A DNA stretch of 25,915 bases from Dipetalonema caudispina (taxonomy: Eukaryota > Nematoda > Chromadorea > Rhabditida > Onchocercidae). Below are positions 13,188 through 24,317 of this stretch, piece by piece. Position numbers and translations under genes: made by a program. The notes under the pieces were generated by a model that was given only the letters and a program-made list of their open reading frames with translations, made no database searches and had not been told where the DNA came from. The DNA is taken from the NCBI GenBank assembly GCA_013365325.1, contig JABVXV010000569.1, forward strand, positions 1 through 25,915, written 5' to 3'. Numbering within the stretch: the first letter of the stretch is position 1; every line of letters begins with the position of its first letter.

Positions 13188-13197
13188 CTAAAAATAA
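13188..13197 (-). promoter_or_regulatory. Probable trans-splice acceptor of the alpha-COP mRNA
   Basis: The minus strand reads TTATTTTTAG, ending at 13188. The start ATG (13174) follows after only 13 bases (13187-13175). A strong acceptor directly before the first ATG with no donor between is the usual arrangement for spliced-leader addition in nematodes. It could instead be the acceptor of an intron in the 5' UTR. The spliced leader itself cannot be seen here. Confidence 0.6.
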
Positions 13198-15472
13198 CTT
13201 TTTAACTTCCGTTTCATAACCTTTTAAAGAATGTTAGCTGAAACTATTGGAACAAATAGGAATTAAAAATTTGATTATCACACAATAACTATCGAAAGTC
13301 CACCCAAATGACCTCAAATATTACAAATATCTCACCGCTATAACAAATATGAAAATTACAACCGGAATAAATGATCAATCCATCCAATCAGTTTCTGTAT
13401 GAAAAGAATGATCCCAAGTAGAGGGGGCAGGTGGGGGAGCAAATGAGAAATGATAAGAATTTCCGGAAATTTTTGCTATAATTGATCAACTTTACTAAAC
13501 TTCCGTTTTTTTTTTTTTTTTTTCCGAAAATTTTATCCTTTAAATTATACTTTATTTTTTCAGGAAATTACGATTGCAAATTTGATTCAATCTTTTTTGC
13601 TTTTTCCATTTTCCAGAAAATGCCTGGAAGAAATTGTTGGATTCTTCGATTAATCGATTTTATCGGATGTCATTTTTTTTTTTTTTTTTCCACTTAACGT
13701 TAATTTGAAAATTCGATTTTTTTTTTTTTTTTTTTTTTTTTTTTATTATCTGTTGATATGATATATCTCTTCAGATAATGGAAGAATTCCTTTCAGGAAA
13801 TAAATTTTTTGTATAAAATCATCCAGTAATTAGTGGTAATTATCATAGTTAAGTATAGATTTATCATACAAAGTTGTATACAATCAAATTGTAAAAAAAA
13901 AAAAAGAAAAATGCTATGGTATATAGTATGAAATTTAAGCATTATTTATATTTCTGAAATTTCAACGAAATTTTTTCCCTTACAATTTGATTAGTAAATT
14001 ATGATAAATTTTAAATTTAACTGAGGAAATATTTTCATGCTATATCTGGTAATGACCAGATCGATGATTGATGACAGATAGAGTAGAGATTCGAATATCA
14101 TAAATTTAAATCGCATTGATTGATTGATTAATTGTTTAATAATGAAATATCAGTGTCATGATTATCCCTAATAATATTTCCCTTATAAAATTTTTGTTAT
14201 AAATATGATTACTTATGTTATTTTTATATAAATTTAAATTTTTAGATAATATATTTATAAGCATACAGCCATTAACATTGTAATACATACCAAAAAAAAT
14301 TGATAGTAAGAGAGTAATAAATTTAAAAATTTTTTATGTAAAGAAAAATTTACAATTATTAAATTTCAGTTAATTATCAAATTTTATCATAGAATAGATT
14401 ATGATGATAAGATAGTATTTAGATGATATTTTAAACTTATCTTCATTTATTTAATCATTCGTTTTTTCATGTATATTATTAGTATTTTTGAATAAATTCT
14501 CAATTTTCTTGGCAACATTTTGTACATGCTGTAATAAAATGCTATGAAATTTCAACAACTTCAGCAACAAATTTTCTTCCTATGAAATTTCAACAACTTC
14601 AACAACAAATTTTCTTGATGATACATTGTAAAGTAACATTTTTTGACAGTTTCTTTAACGTAAATAACCATTTTTCACGATTTATTTGATGTAAAAAAAA
14701 AAAAAAAAAAAAACGTACTTTTTGTTGGTTTATTTTTGTTGTCCTAATTGATGAATTTACTTATTTTTTTTTTTTCTTTTTTCAATCATACAATGTAAAT
14801 TTTAAATCAAAGAGAACAAATTTCTCAGGTATGAACTATTTATAATTAGTTCATATATAACAAAGATTAGCACACTTTAGTACTTATTACAAATGAAATT
14901 TAAATCGGTTAATTATACAATTTTGTTCAAACTGGTGAATACTTGTATCATTTTACTTTTGGCTTAGCTAAAATAACTGGGACATTTTTCTCTTACTAGG
15001 ATAAGGGTCAGACGGTATCAAATGACAATGTATAACAATGGTACGATAATGAACTGGTAAAAATAACAAACGTCAATGTTGAATGAACATTTGAAGTAAT
15101 AGTAAGTAATAGGTATAATCATAATTATCATCTATGTCATAATGAATTATTCATATGCGGTGAACATTGTGCTTATTTAAGCAAATAACACAAAACTACC
15201 ATATGCTACGATGTTGAAAATTATTTTTTTTTTTTTTTTTTTTCAGTATTATTTGAATATGTTTCTTCAAATGTATTATGAGAAATATTTTATTTTTACA
15301 AGCATATATATATATGTATGTATGTATTTTACAAACAAAAGTGATAAAAATACACTTCTACAATGCCATATTTAAGGACATTTATGAAGATAAAAAAAGA
15401 AAGAAAAAATAATTTAGTAGCATTTGTACAGTGATAATTACAATGATAATCATTATAATGATAGCGATTGGT

Positions 15473-15504
<32 letters not shown>

Positions 15505-16518
15505 CGCTATTGTACGATTTACAATGATGAAAAACAGCTAATTTCCAGAAATTAAAAGTTATATCATCTTTTTTTTTTTCGAGTTTTAACATAACAATTT
15601 GAAAATTTTATGAGAAAAATAATATTGAAATGATAAGTGATAATAAATGGAATAATTATGCTAATAATTTTTTAGATATTGAAGAGAAACAGAAATAAAA
15701 GTCGCAATGAATCGCTAAATTATGAAATTATTATAAAAGAGGTCAAAGCTCATAACAGTAACAAATAATGTGTGTAAATTAGATTTCTGCAAATATTTCA
15801 TTTTTATTTTTCAAAACTATCATGAAAATTGACGATTATAATATGGTTATAGAATATTAAACTTTAACATAAATAACTTTATGTCTTTCTTATCTTATCG
15901 AAATAATGATAACTTACTGATAATTTAAAAGCTTCAATTGGTTGAATAAATAAAATTAGAGTAAAAAACAAAAAATTTCTCCAAATTCATTGGATTCTTA
16001 CTACAAAAATTCATTTATCAAATTTTGCAATTGAAATTCGGAAAAACGGAAGAAAGAAAAAGAAGTTAGCAATTCTAATTCTCACTTCAAATCCATTTTT
16101 TGATTTCATTTCATTCTTTTCGAAAGAAAAACATTCGACTATTATGAGATTCCAAAAAATGTAACGATTAAAAATAAATGGCAATAATTGCGAAATTTGT
16201 CAAAAAAATAAATAAAATTATTTATATATAAATGATGTGAGATAACAAGAAATAGTAAAAGGATGAAATATGAAAAGAAGTGAATTTTATAAGTATATAA
16301 AATAACATGATATGATATACAAACAGAAAATTTCGAAATATTTTTGCTCTGCAAAAAGAATGAAATCATTGTTTTGATGAATAAAAATTTTTATTATCAA
16401 ATTAAAAAATTAAGCATTAAATTGCTGCTCCTTTTATTTGCTGAGAAAAGGAGCTAAGAAAGTTTTACCTTTAACAAATTATTTGTAATAATCAAATAGA
16501 CAAAATAACTTAGCCTTA
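13190..16518. other. Non-coding interval between alpha-COP and the phosphatase-like gene
   Basis: About 3.3 kb with no exon I can support. It should contain the alpha-COP promoter near its left end and the end of the phosphatase-like 3' UTR at its right end. It holds poly(T) or poly(A) runs near 13507, 13719, 14693, 15223 and 15474, a G-rich patch at 13421-13440, a 38 bp tandem duplication at 14543-14618, and TA/TATG microsatellite sequence near 15305-15328. No TATA box or other promoter element stands out from the AT-rich background. Confidence 0.65.
14543..14618. repeat. 38 bp tandem duplication
   Basis: Two adjacent copies, 14543-14580 and 14581-14618, start TATGAAATTTCAACAACTTC. They differ by one G/A substitution inside the unit and by the last two bases. 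The near-identity points to a recent local duplication. No coding role is apparent. Confidence 0.92.
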
Positions 16519-16524
16519 TTTATT
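16519..16524 (-). promoter_or_regulatory. Likely polyadenylation signal of the phosphatase-like gene
   Basis: TTTATT on the plus strand reads AATAAA on the minus strand, about 200 bases past the stop codon. It is the first exact AATAAA downstream of that stop, so it is the best candidate for the 3' end of the mRNA. Confidence 0.35.
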
Positions 16525-16722
16525 AGATAAGAAAGATTGTACATATATTTTCTTGGATAGGGAATGAATAAGAAGACTTGAAATGAATTAAATTATGTCT
16601 TAACGAATATTTAATTTCGAATTTGTTATTACAAAAGATTACTTTTGTTTAACAATAAATTTTTGTGATTAACATAATACTTATTGTTAGTATTGCATAA
16701 CATTATTATATAAGCGATTATT

Positions 16723-18617
16723 TTAAACAACTTCAATAAGAGGTTCCAAGACTGGTTGGAACTTTTTTGTTAATGAAGATTTTCTTCGAGAAATACGCGA
16801 ATTTCGATTGGATGCCAACGAAGAGGATAATCCGGTTATACTTTTGCTAACTTCATCAATCGTCGTATTATCAGTGCATTTAGCTATTTCGGTAACTGTA
16901 GTTGATAATGGTATAGTATCACCAATTTGTCCATAAATAATTCCCTTATTCTTTCGGCCAAGCATAGGTTGTTGTTGTTGTTGTTGTTGTTGTTGTGATG
17001 TTTCACCTTGTTTTAAACCTTCCACAATACTTGAAGCATTTGCATGTTGAATTTGTTGCTTTCTTTTGCAACGTAAAAGAAATTTTCGATATACATCCGG
17101 TACCAAAATGGATGGATTATTTTGATCTCGTACAATTTTTACTGAACTTATATTTTGTTTCACATCCTGAAAATAAGTGGAAAATTTTAAATTTTCAAAA
17201 ATTTTTTAAAATTTCCTATAATTCAATGGGTTTTTTTTTTTTCAAGTATTTTTATTATATGTATAAATAAATACCTGTTCAAATGAGATAAGCTGTTGCC
17301 AAAAGCCAATATTTGGTTCAACTTTTGGTCGTATAGAAGCCAAATGCATATATGCATCACGTAATGTTTTAAATTTATATTTGGTAAGAAAAGCAAGGCA
17401 AATTGTTGCACAACGTGATACACCTTGTACCGAATGAATGAGAACTTTACCACCTCGAGCTATCACTTTTAGTATCTTAAAAAAAAAAAAAAAAAAAAAT
17501 AATGAAATTTTAACATTTATAATGCTTCTTCTAATTTTCTACATTTATTTTTCATAACAAATAATTGGGAAACAAAAAGAAAAAATTGTTTCCTTTAAAA
17601 GTTGAAATTAAATTTTTAATAGGAAAAGAAAAAAGAGATAGTTTGAAATTTTGAAAATTTTTAATAGTGCTATTACTAAAACAAACCTTATCGCATACAA
17701 AATCCAAGTATGAAAGAGCCCAAGATTCATGAGTATCTTCCAACCAAAGTTTGATTCTTGGCAATTCACCTAATGAAGCCGAATTGGGTACCTATAAATT
17801 AGCAAATGTTTTTAGCAATATTTCATTTTTACTTACTCGGTTTTCTTTTTTTTTTTTTTTTTTTTTTGTCTTTGTTAAAATTTTTAATTCCTTCGATAAA
17901 GGTTGGGAATATGTTAGGTTAGGTTTCATACTACCCATTCAATCAACCTGCCATATGATGGTAAAATGAGCCTAAAAGGTTGGGAAGTATATCAAGAAAA
18001 TAAAATCCACAAAATAATTTCTTCCAATTTCCATGAAATCTTCAGATTTTTTAGGAAAAAAAAAAAAAAAAAGAGATAAAAAATCGAATTAAAAAAACCC
18101 GTTTTAGCCATGTGTAATTGTTCCTGTTTGAAAGCTGAATACTGGTACCATAAAATATCAGGAACAAGAAGAGGTGTGTTTCCATGAAATCAATCGTGTG
18201 GTACTCCTATTCGCAGAAGTAGCCATTTTCAGGTGGGGGAAAGGCTCGTACGTGGACAAATATATACCACTGTAACCATTATCCTAATCAATTTATTAAA
18301 TGAATTGAATCAAAAAAAAAAAAAAAAAAAAAAAAAAGAGTGAAAAAAGTGAGCAAAAAAGTCAATGAAAAGTTAAAAAATGAAAGTAAATAATGAAAAA
18401 AAAAAAATTTATGCTTAAATTTAATAAAAAATAATAAATTCAAACTTCGTTTGATTCATTTCCATAATATTTTCCCATGCGAAAAGCATAAAATAAGCAA
18501 AGAAATTCTGAAAAGTTACCGTAATATGGCTATTAATTTTTTCGTTTTTCATTTTTTTTTTTTTTTTTTTTTTTTTGTTTAATAATGTTTATGCTACGAA
18601 AAATTTGATTTGCTTTT

Positions 18618-18648
<31 letters not shown>

Positions 18649-18918
18649 GTTCTTGCAAAATTTCAATTTTGACAAATATACTACATTCATGGTAAATTAT
18701 TGGAAATCTTTTTTTTTTCCTTCTCTGTTCTCTCTTCGATATCATACCTCACTGGTTGCATTGATGATTAATGTGATGTTGTATTCCTGAATTGTTGATG
18801 CTTTCAGGGCACAAATACCACTGATGTACAAGCCTGGTAGAACTTCCGAAATTCCCGCATGATTGACGTCTAGCACACGATAATACACTAAACGTCCGGT
18901 TGATTCGTTAGCAGTCAT
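16723..18918 (-). CDS. Atypical dual-specificity phosphatase homologue lacking the catalytic cysteine (probable pseudophosphatase)
   Basis: Four exons (18748-18918, 17687-17791, 17275-17475, 16723-17166) join in frame to 306 residues. Residues 25-160 form a DUSP domain of the small DUSP14/18/21 type: VLPGLYISG, then TLIINATSE, the general-acid loop LWLEDTHES (Asp76), the phosphate loop, and RPKVEPNIGFWQQLISFE near its end. The phosphate loop should read HCxxGxxR but reads HSVQGVSRC at 106-114, so the nucleophilic cysteine is Ser107 while Arg113 is kept. The Asp76-to-Ser107 spacing of 31 is normal. Active relatives remove phosphate from Tyr and Ser/Thr. This protein should bind phosphoproteins but not turn over, like STYX-type pseudophosphatases. 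A roughly 145-residue C-terminal extension has nine glutamines (217-225) and a basic RRKSS (286-290). Start: ATG at 18916-18918, the first in frame after a TTTTTAG acceptor. Confidence 0.92.
16969..16995 (-). repeat. (CAA)9 array encoding polyglutamine in the phosphatase-like tail
   Basis: Nine TTG units on the plus strand read CAA on the coding strand and encode Gln217-Gln225 of the phosphatase-like protein. The array is a pure repeat with no CAG codon, so it is likely to vary in length between individuals. Confidence 0.95.
17895..18290. other. Higher-complexity island inside the first phosphatase-like intron
   Basis: The 956-base intron between exons 1 and 2 contains two stretches (about 17895-17990 and 18095-18290) that are visibly richer in G and C than the surrounding homopolymers. 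A 12-base direct repeat AAAGGTTGGGAA occurs at 17898-17909 and 17975-17986. The exons on either side join in frame without it, and I see no extra exon. It may be an old repeat-element remnant or a conserved intronic element. Confidence 0.4.
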
Positions 18919-18970
18919 AATTTTTCGTTTAATTAACAAAATGAATGTAATTTAGCACCTTTTAATATTC

Positions 18971-18978
18971 CTAAAAAT
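18971..18978 (-). promoter_or_regulatory. Possible splice or trans-splice acceptor before the phosphatase-like ATG
   Basis: The minus strand reads AATTTTTAG ending at 18971, which leaves a leader of about 52 bases before the ATG at 18918. It matches the acceptor style of the internal introns. It could receive a spliced leader or end an intron in the 5' UTR. Confidence 0.4.
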
Positions 18979-19130
18979 TTATAATGCTAAAGAAAATTTG
19001 ATTTATTTCTATTTTAAGTAACTTACGATATACATATACGTAAATGTGAAATTTTGAAACAAAAAGGAAAAAATAAAAAAGATACATGGATTTTGTTGAA
19101 AAACATTTGACAAAGATGATATGACGGTAA

Positions 19131-19498
19131 TTACGAGCACGCTATTATCCGTTTACGTAATATTTCATAAATGAAAACGTAACAAACATTACGAGCGCAC
19201 TATTATCCGTTTACGTAATATTTCATAAATGAAAACGTAACAAACATTACGAGCGCACTATTATTCGTTTACGTAATATTTCATAAATGAAAACGTAACA
19301 AACATTACGAGCGCACTATTATCCGTTTACGTAATATTTCATAAATGAAAACGTAACAAACATTACGAGCGCACTATTATCCGTTTACGTAATATTTCAT
19401 AAATGAAAACGTAGCAAACGTTACGAGCGCACTATTATTCGTTTACGTAATATTTCATAAATGAAAACGTAACAAACGTTACGAGCATGCTATTATTC
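19131..19498. repeat. 58 bp minisatellite, about 6.3 units, each full unit with TTACGTAA
   Basis: The landmark TTACGAG recurs at 19131, 19189, 19247, 19305, 19363, 19421 and 19479, exactly 58 bases apart. Units are nearly identical, differing at a few sites (ATCC/ATTC, AACATT/AACGTT, GTAACA/GTAGCA, and the bases after GAGC). Each of the six full units has the palindrome TTACGTAA (first copy 19153-19160). Each also has an imperfect hairpin: TTACGT and TTTCAT pair with ATGAAA and ACGTAA around an AA loop, with an AATA bulge. The array starts about 160 bases upstream of the acceptor of the phosphatase-like gene. It is richer in CpG than its surroundings. Confidence 0.97.
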
Positions 19499-19622
19499 GT
19501 AGGCTTACTTTTATTAAGCTGTCATAAAATATGAGGCATTGTAGGCATAACTAAAAGCAACATCAACTATTATTACAGCAAGATTACGAACTTAAATATG
19601 ATGTGGAATCACGTCATATAAC

Positions 19623-19626
19623 AGAG

Positions 19627-19657
<31 letters not shown>

Positions 19658-19690
19658 GAAGAAAAGGGAAGAGAAAAGAAAAGGAACAGG
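19623..19690. repeat. GA-rich purine tract
   Basis: A (GA)n core grades into mixed A/G sequence, with almost only purines on the plus strand. It lies about 125 bases beyond the end of the minisatellite. Polypurine tracts can form triplex DNA, but no function is visible here. Confidence 0.9.
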
Positions 19691-21341
19691 AATAGTTATT
19701 GCTGAAATCATTTCTCAAATATTTTTACACTTTCCTCACACTTAGAAGGGGAAGGAGAAATTTTGACAATGAAATTTAATCAATAGTAAGCAAATTTTTT
19801 TTTTTTTTTTTTTTTTTTGTTAGTGTAATCTATATTGCTAATATCGATAATTAATAATTGATAATACAGATAACTGATAACATATTGGAATAATTATATA
19901 TTGAATAGTTGAAAAAATGTTTATTTTTTCAAAAATTTTCAAGCCATTTTCCTAATGATAATATTATCAATAGTTACAAAGGTTAATTATTCCAAAAGAT
20001 TTTTGAATAAATATAAAAATTATTTCTTCCTTTGTAAAAAATTTTTCATTCTGTTTTATGCATTTAATTTCAATTGTATACTTTAGTTATATTATCCATT
20101 AAAATGACAATAATATTTTTGTTAATGAATTTAAAAAATTTTTAAAAAGATAAAAAATAAAAAACAAAATTAATAAAACAAAATATGTTTTCAGTCATTT
20201 TAAAAATGGAAATGATAAAAGAAATTTAATTTGTTTGGTATAGAACAATTTGATCCATTTGTTTATCACTGAGATAGATAGAGAGCAGTTTGTAGTAGTA
20301 ATTGTTGAAAAATGCTTTATTTTATTTTAAATAAAAACAAAATGCTAAAATATTTTTGTTACCAAAAGTATTTCCTTCATTGTTTAAGAAATTTTAACAG
20401 GAAGTAATTAAAGTTCATCAAAAGTGAAAAAAAAAAAAAAAAAAAAAAAGAAAAAAAGAAAACGTTTCGCAATGGTCAATAAATTTGTTGATTTTTGATT
20501 TTTTAAGTCTTTTTAAAAATTTGAAAGAAAAAAATAGTCCGAATCAAAAAAAAAAACAGAAAATTTTTTTGCAATGTGAAATGAAATGTGTAACAGACAT
20601 AAAAAAAATCAAATGAAGATATATTTGAATATTAAAAGAGAAAAAAAAAAAAAATGAAAAGAATGATATCAATAGATTGATTGATTGATTGATTAATGAA
20701 AGAATGAAAAATTATTTTTTAACATTTAAATTTTACTACTTTTTTTCTTTTTTCTTAGTTAGAAGAAAAAAGAAAGAAGGGTAAAAAAAAAAAAGGAAAA
20801 TTAAAAATAAAATTTTTGAAATGGTTTTAGCAAATAATTTTGATTAATGGGAAGAAAAAAAAAAGGAAATAGAAATTTCAAATTTTTGCAAAAGATCAAA
20901 ATAAAATCTACAAGATAAAAGAATAATTAAAATACTAAATTAGAATTGTAAAAAGGAAGAGAGGTGGAAGAATATTTTTACTTTTTTTTTTTGAATCATT
21001 TCAATTAACCGTTATTTAAAATGTTATTATCAATGTTTACGAGAGAGATTGAAATTAAATTGAAATAAACAACTGGTAATCTGTTCCTAGCTAAATAATT
21101 TTATTTTAATAACTAATTTTATAATATCACAATTTCAATTCTTTTTTTTTTCTCCCATTTTTATTTTCTCCTAACTTTTCCCTACTCATTATGTACTCTT
21201 ATTTTAATAAAAATAAAAATAAAAATTACAGTATCATTCAAAAATTTGTACTAATACGATGATGATAGTTCTGATAAGATATAATTGTAAAATTTTGTGA
21301 GTTATTTTTTAATCCTATTCTACGATGAATTTGTAAAATAC

Positions 21342-21357
21342 GGGGAGGGAGGGGGGG
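21342..21357 (+). other. Putative G-quadruplex motif
   Basis: The run GGGGAGGGAGGGGGGG can be split into four G3 blocks with one-base loops, and a further GG and AAGG follow. It is conspicuous because the surrounding kilobases are almost only A and T. No gene is nearby, so a role is unknown. Confidence 0.6.
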
Positions 21358-21885
21358 CGGAAGGAAAATAAAGGTAAATAACGGAATTTCTTTTTTTTTA
21401 TTATTTATTTACTTAAGAACAATAAATTTTATTACTTTTTTATCTACTTAAGAAAAATGCAAAATTATAATGCGATGTTAATAATTTAAAAAAAAAAAAA
21501 AGAATTTACAAATAACCCAAGCAAAATTTTAATAATTTCCATATTGATGAAAATTTGCAAAATTTTTATGAAATATTATTAAATTTAAAATAAAATTTTG
21601 ATGAAGTACGAAAAAATTTTTCATTATCAATCATAAACAAATGTATGAAAATAAACTTTCATCAGTGTTTCTACTTCTTTTCCTTCTCTTTTTTTTTTTT
21701 TTTTTTTCTTTTATTTTTGATCATTTTTTTCCATCAAAAAAAAACATTTTATTTTTAATTTTTATGAAAAATTTATAACAAAATTAAAATAGTTATATGA
21801 AATTTAAGCTTATTTTGTCCCATAACCTTAAAATATTTGTAATTTGTCAAAACATAACAAGAAAAAGTAACCTTAAGTTGAAAAT

Positions 21886-22033
21886 ATGCTTGAAAATCCC
21901 ACAATATCCTTGATAAAAATTTTATACTTCCTTTCATCACATATTCATTTCTCTTCCTCTCCCTCTCTCTCTCTCTCTCTCTCTTTCTCTTCTTCCTTCT
22001 AAAAATGGTTTATTTATGTTCAATAATTGTTGC
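21886..22033 (+). repeat. Dispersed repeat, copy A (CT tract plus conserved 29-base end)
   Basis: This segment reads CACAA-like and CTTCCTTTC blocks, then CTCTTCCTCTCCCTC, a (CT)n tract, and ends with ATGGTTTATTTATGTT followed by CAATAATTGTTGC (22005-22033). The same blocks occur in the same order on the minus strand at 25414-25558. The order of shared blocks, and not only the CT tract, is the evidence that both derive from one ancestral element. Confidence 0.7.
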
Positions 22034-22394
22034 GACAACAACAGATTCGAAAGTTTGATTTCAAAATTATCAACGATAAGACAATCATAAAGTAAACTAG
22101 AATAAGGAAAAAAAAAAAAATTGTATTTAAATATGAATCGATTTCTGCAACCATTCAGAAAACAAATTTATTACATGTTGCTAGGGGTAACGGATCGATT
22201 AAAGATATTTGAAAGTTGGAAAAAAAAAAAAAAAAAAAAAACAACAACAACAATAACGATTCAAATATATGTCCATTAAATGGCAAAAATGGTGAAACTA
22301 ATAAAATTAGCATAATTTTTTTGATTAAATATAAATTTCAAAAAATCATTCGTTGTGCCGAATTTTCCGATATTTCAACAAATAATAGTACGAG

Positions 22395-22426
<32 letters not shown>

Positions 22427-23870
22427 GCAAAATTTTATCCTTTCGTTAAATAATTACAAAAATAATACTGCGACTCGTTGCAATAAACAAAATTAAGCAA
22501 AAATAAAACAATAAAGGGGAAAAAAAGAAGAAGATCAATGATCAAAATGTTTTTTTTTTTTTTTTTCAAAAAAAAATTAAAAAAATTTTTTTTTCATTTT
22601 TCAACAAAAAAAAAAAAAAAAAAAAAAAAAAAAGAAAACAAAAGTAGAAATATATGATAAAATAAGAAATTTTGTTTGATAATATAAAAGGAATGAATGA
22701 ATGTATCAATGATATACTTTACAGAGAATTTTCTTTATATTACATTTTAAAAGAGAGGAAGAAGATGGAAAGAATGAAATTAAAAGAAAATTTGTTGAAC
22801 ACAAACTGGTAGAAATACTTTGTACATGTGAAATTCATGCAATTTTTTTTTTTTTTTTTTTTGCAAAAAAAGAAAAAAAGAAGAAGGAAAGAATATCGAA
22901 CGAAAAGAAACGATTTAAATTATCTTTAAATTTGTCAGTTTCGTCTTTACAGAGAATATACAGATATGAAAAAAAAAAAAAAAAAAAAAAAAGAGGAAAA
23001 AAAAGAAAAGAAAATGAGAGCAATGTGACAATTTTTTAATTAACTACAGTAGGAATTAATTATTGATCCTCCATAATATCATTAATGAAATTTTAGAAAG
23101 AAGCACATTTGACATTTTAAAATACCGTTTCTCATGCATATAATATCATGCCTAAATTAATGCTTAATTTTCATCATTCATTGATATTCGATAATCCTAT
23201 CTAATGTAAAATTTATTAAACTTAAATTGCGATGAAATTGAAGATAGCAGCATACAGGGCTGATATCAGTAAAGGATACGGTATATTAAAATACTAAATT
23301 ACTGAAAAAATATAATACAGAAAATGATAACTGTGGTTAAACAATAATTATTGTATAAACAATATAGCTTTATATAATTTTTTATACTGTAAATTTAGTG
23401 AGAAAATCATTTTAATGATGAAAAAGTTAAAAATTTAATTAAAATGAATAAAAATATCTTCAAAGTTGTACATGATTATAAGTTGTTTGATAAATAAACA
23501 AAGAAGAAAACAAAAAGGTGCCGCGGAAGTAAATAAAGAGAAAACAAAAAAAAAAAAAAAAGAAAATGCTAAAGTTTTAGACAAAATGTTGTTGAAGCGA
23601 AAAATTAATGGGAAGCAAATTGCGGAAAAAAATTTTTAAATGAAATAAGTCATTCAAGTAAAGGTAGAAAAAGTTTAAATTTTTCAAAAAGAAATCAATT
23701 ATGCTTCAGTCATTTGTGGTAAATAAACACTTTGGAACATTACAAAAATTATTTTGCACTTCGTTTTGAAAATTTAAAACTTTTAAACTAAGTATGAAAT
23801 TAATGGTTGAGACAAATGTAAGAAGAATAATATATGAAAGACAAAAAGAGGAAAGAAAAATTGAAAACTA

Positions 23871-24152
23871 TTGCTAAACAAGGTAAATGGGTCAAAGGTC
23901 ATTAATCATTTGATAAAAAATAATGATTTCCCATCAGCGAATTCATTAATGAAAACATATTTGATGTACCCATTTAACTTTGCAAATTTCAAGTATGTCA
24001 ATTCCAGCATCGTTATAACGAGGAGGGATAATTTCAACTTAAAAAATTTAAATATCAAATTTTACAATTTTGTACTAGCTGAAAACAGCTTAGAAAAGAT
24101 CTCATTTCTCTGCTTTTTTCCTAAAAATATCAAAGCAAATTGCATAAAGTAA
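23871..24152 (+). other. Unassigned open stretch of 93 codons, probably not a gene
   Basis: One frame stays open for 93 codons in a stretch with more normal sequence complexity than its surroundings. It begins at a TTG, not an ATG. The translation includes NSLMKTYLMYPFNFANFKYV and resembles no family I recognise. No obvious splice structure surrounds it. It may be a chance frame, a decayed gene or an exon of an unseen gene. Confidence 0.15.
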
Positions 24153-24317
24153 ATTTAATCGTTTATTAGTTATATCATTGATTAGTTAGCTAATTATAGT
24201 ACATTATAATTTTTATCCTATCCAATATGATTATATTTTGTTAATTTTATAATCAATTCAGTAAATCTATTCTATCGCTTGAAATGAACCATTAATTAGT
24301 AATTAAGATGGAAGTGA

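Noticed and set aside
14045..14060. Small perfect hairpin TCTGGT-AATG-ACCAGA
   Set aside because: A six-base stem is too short to be meaningful without conservation or other copies.
19609..19616. TGACGTGA on the minus strand, like a UPR or CRE-type bZIP site
   Set aside because: A single short motif with no conservation data. Chance occurrence in a window this size is likely.
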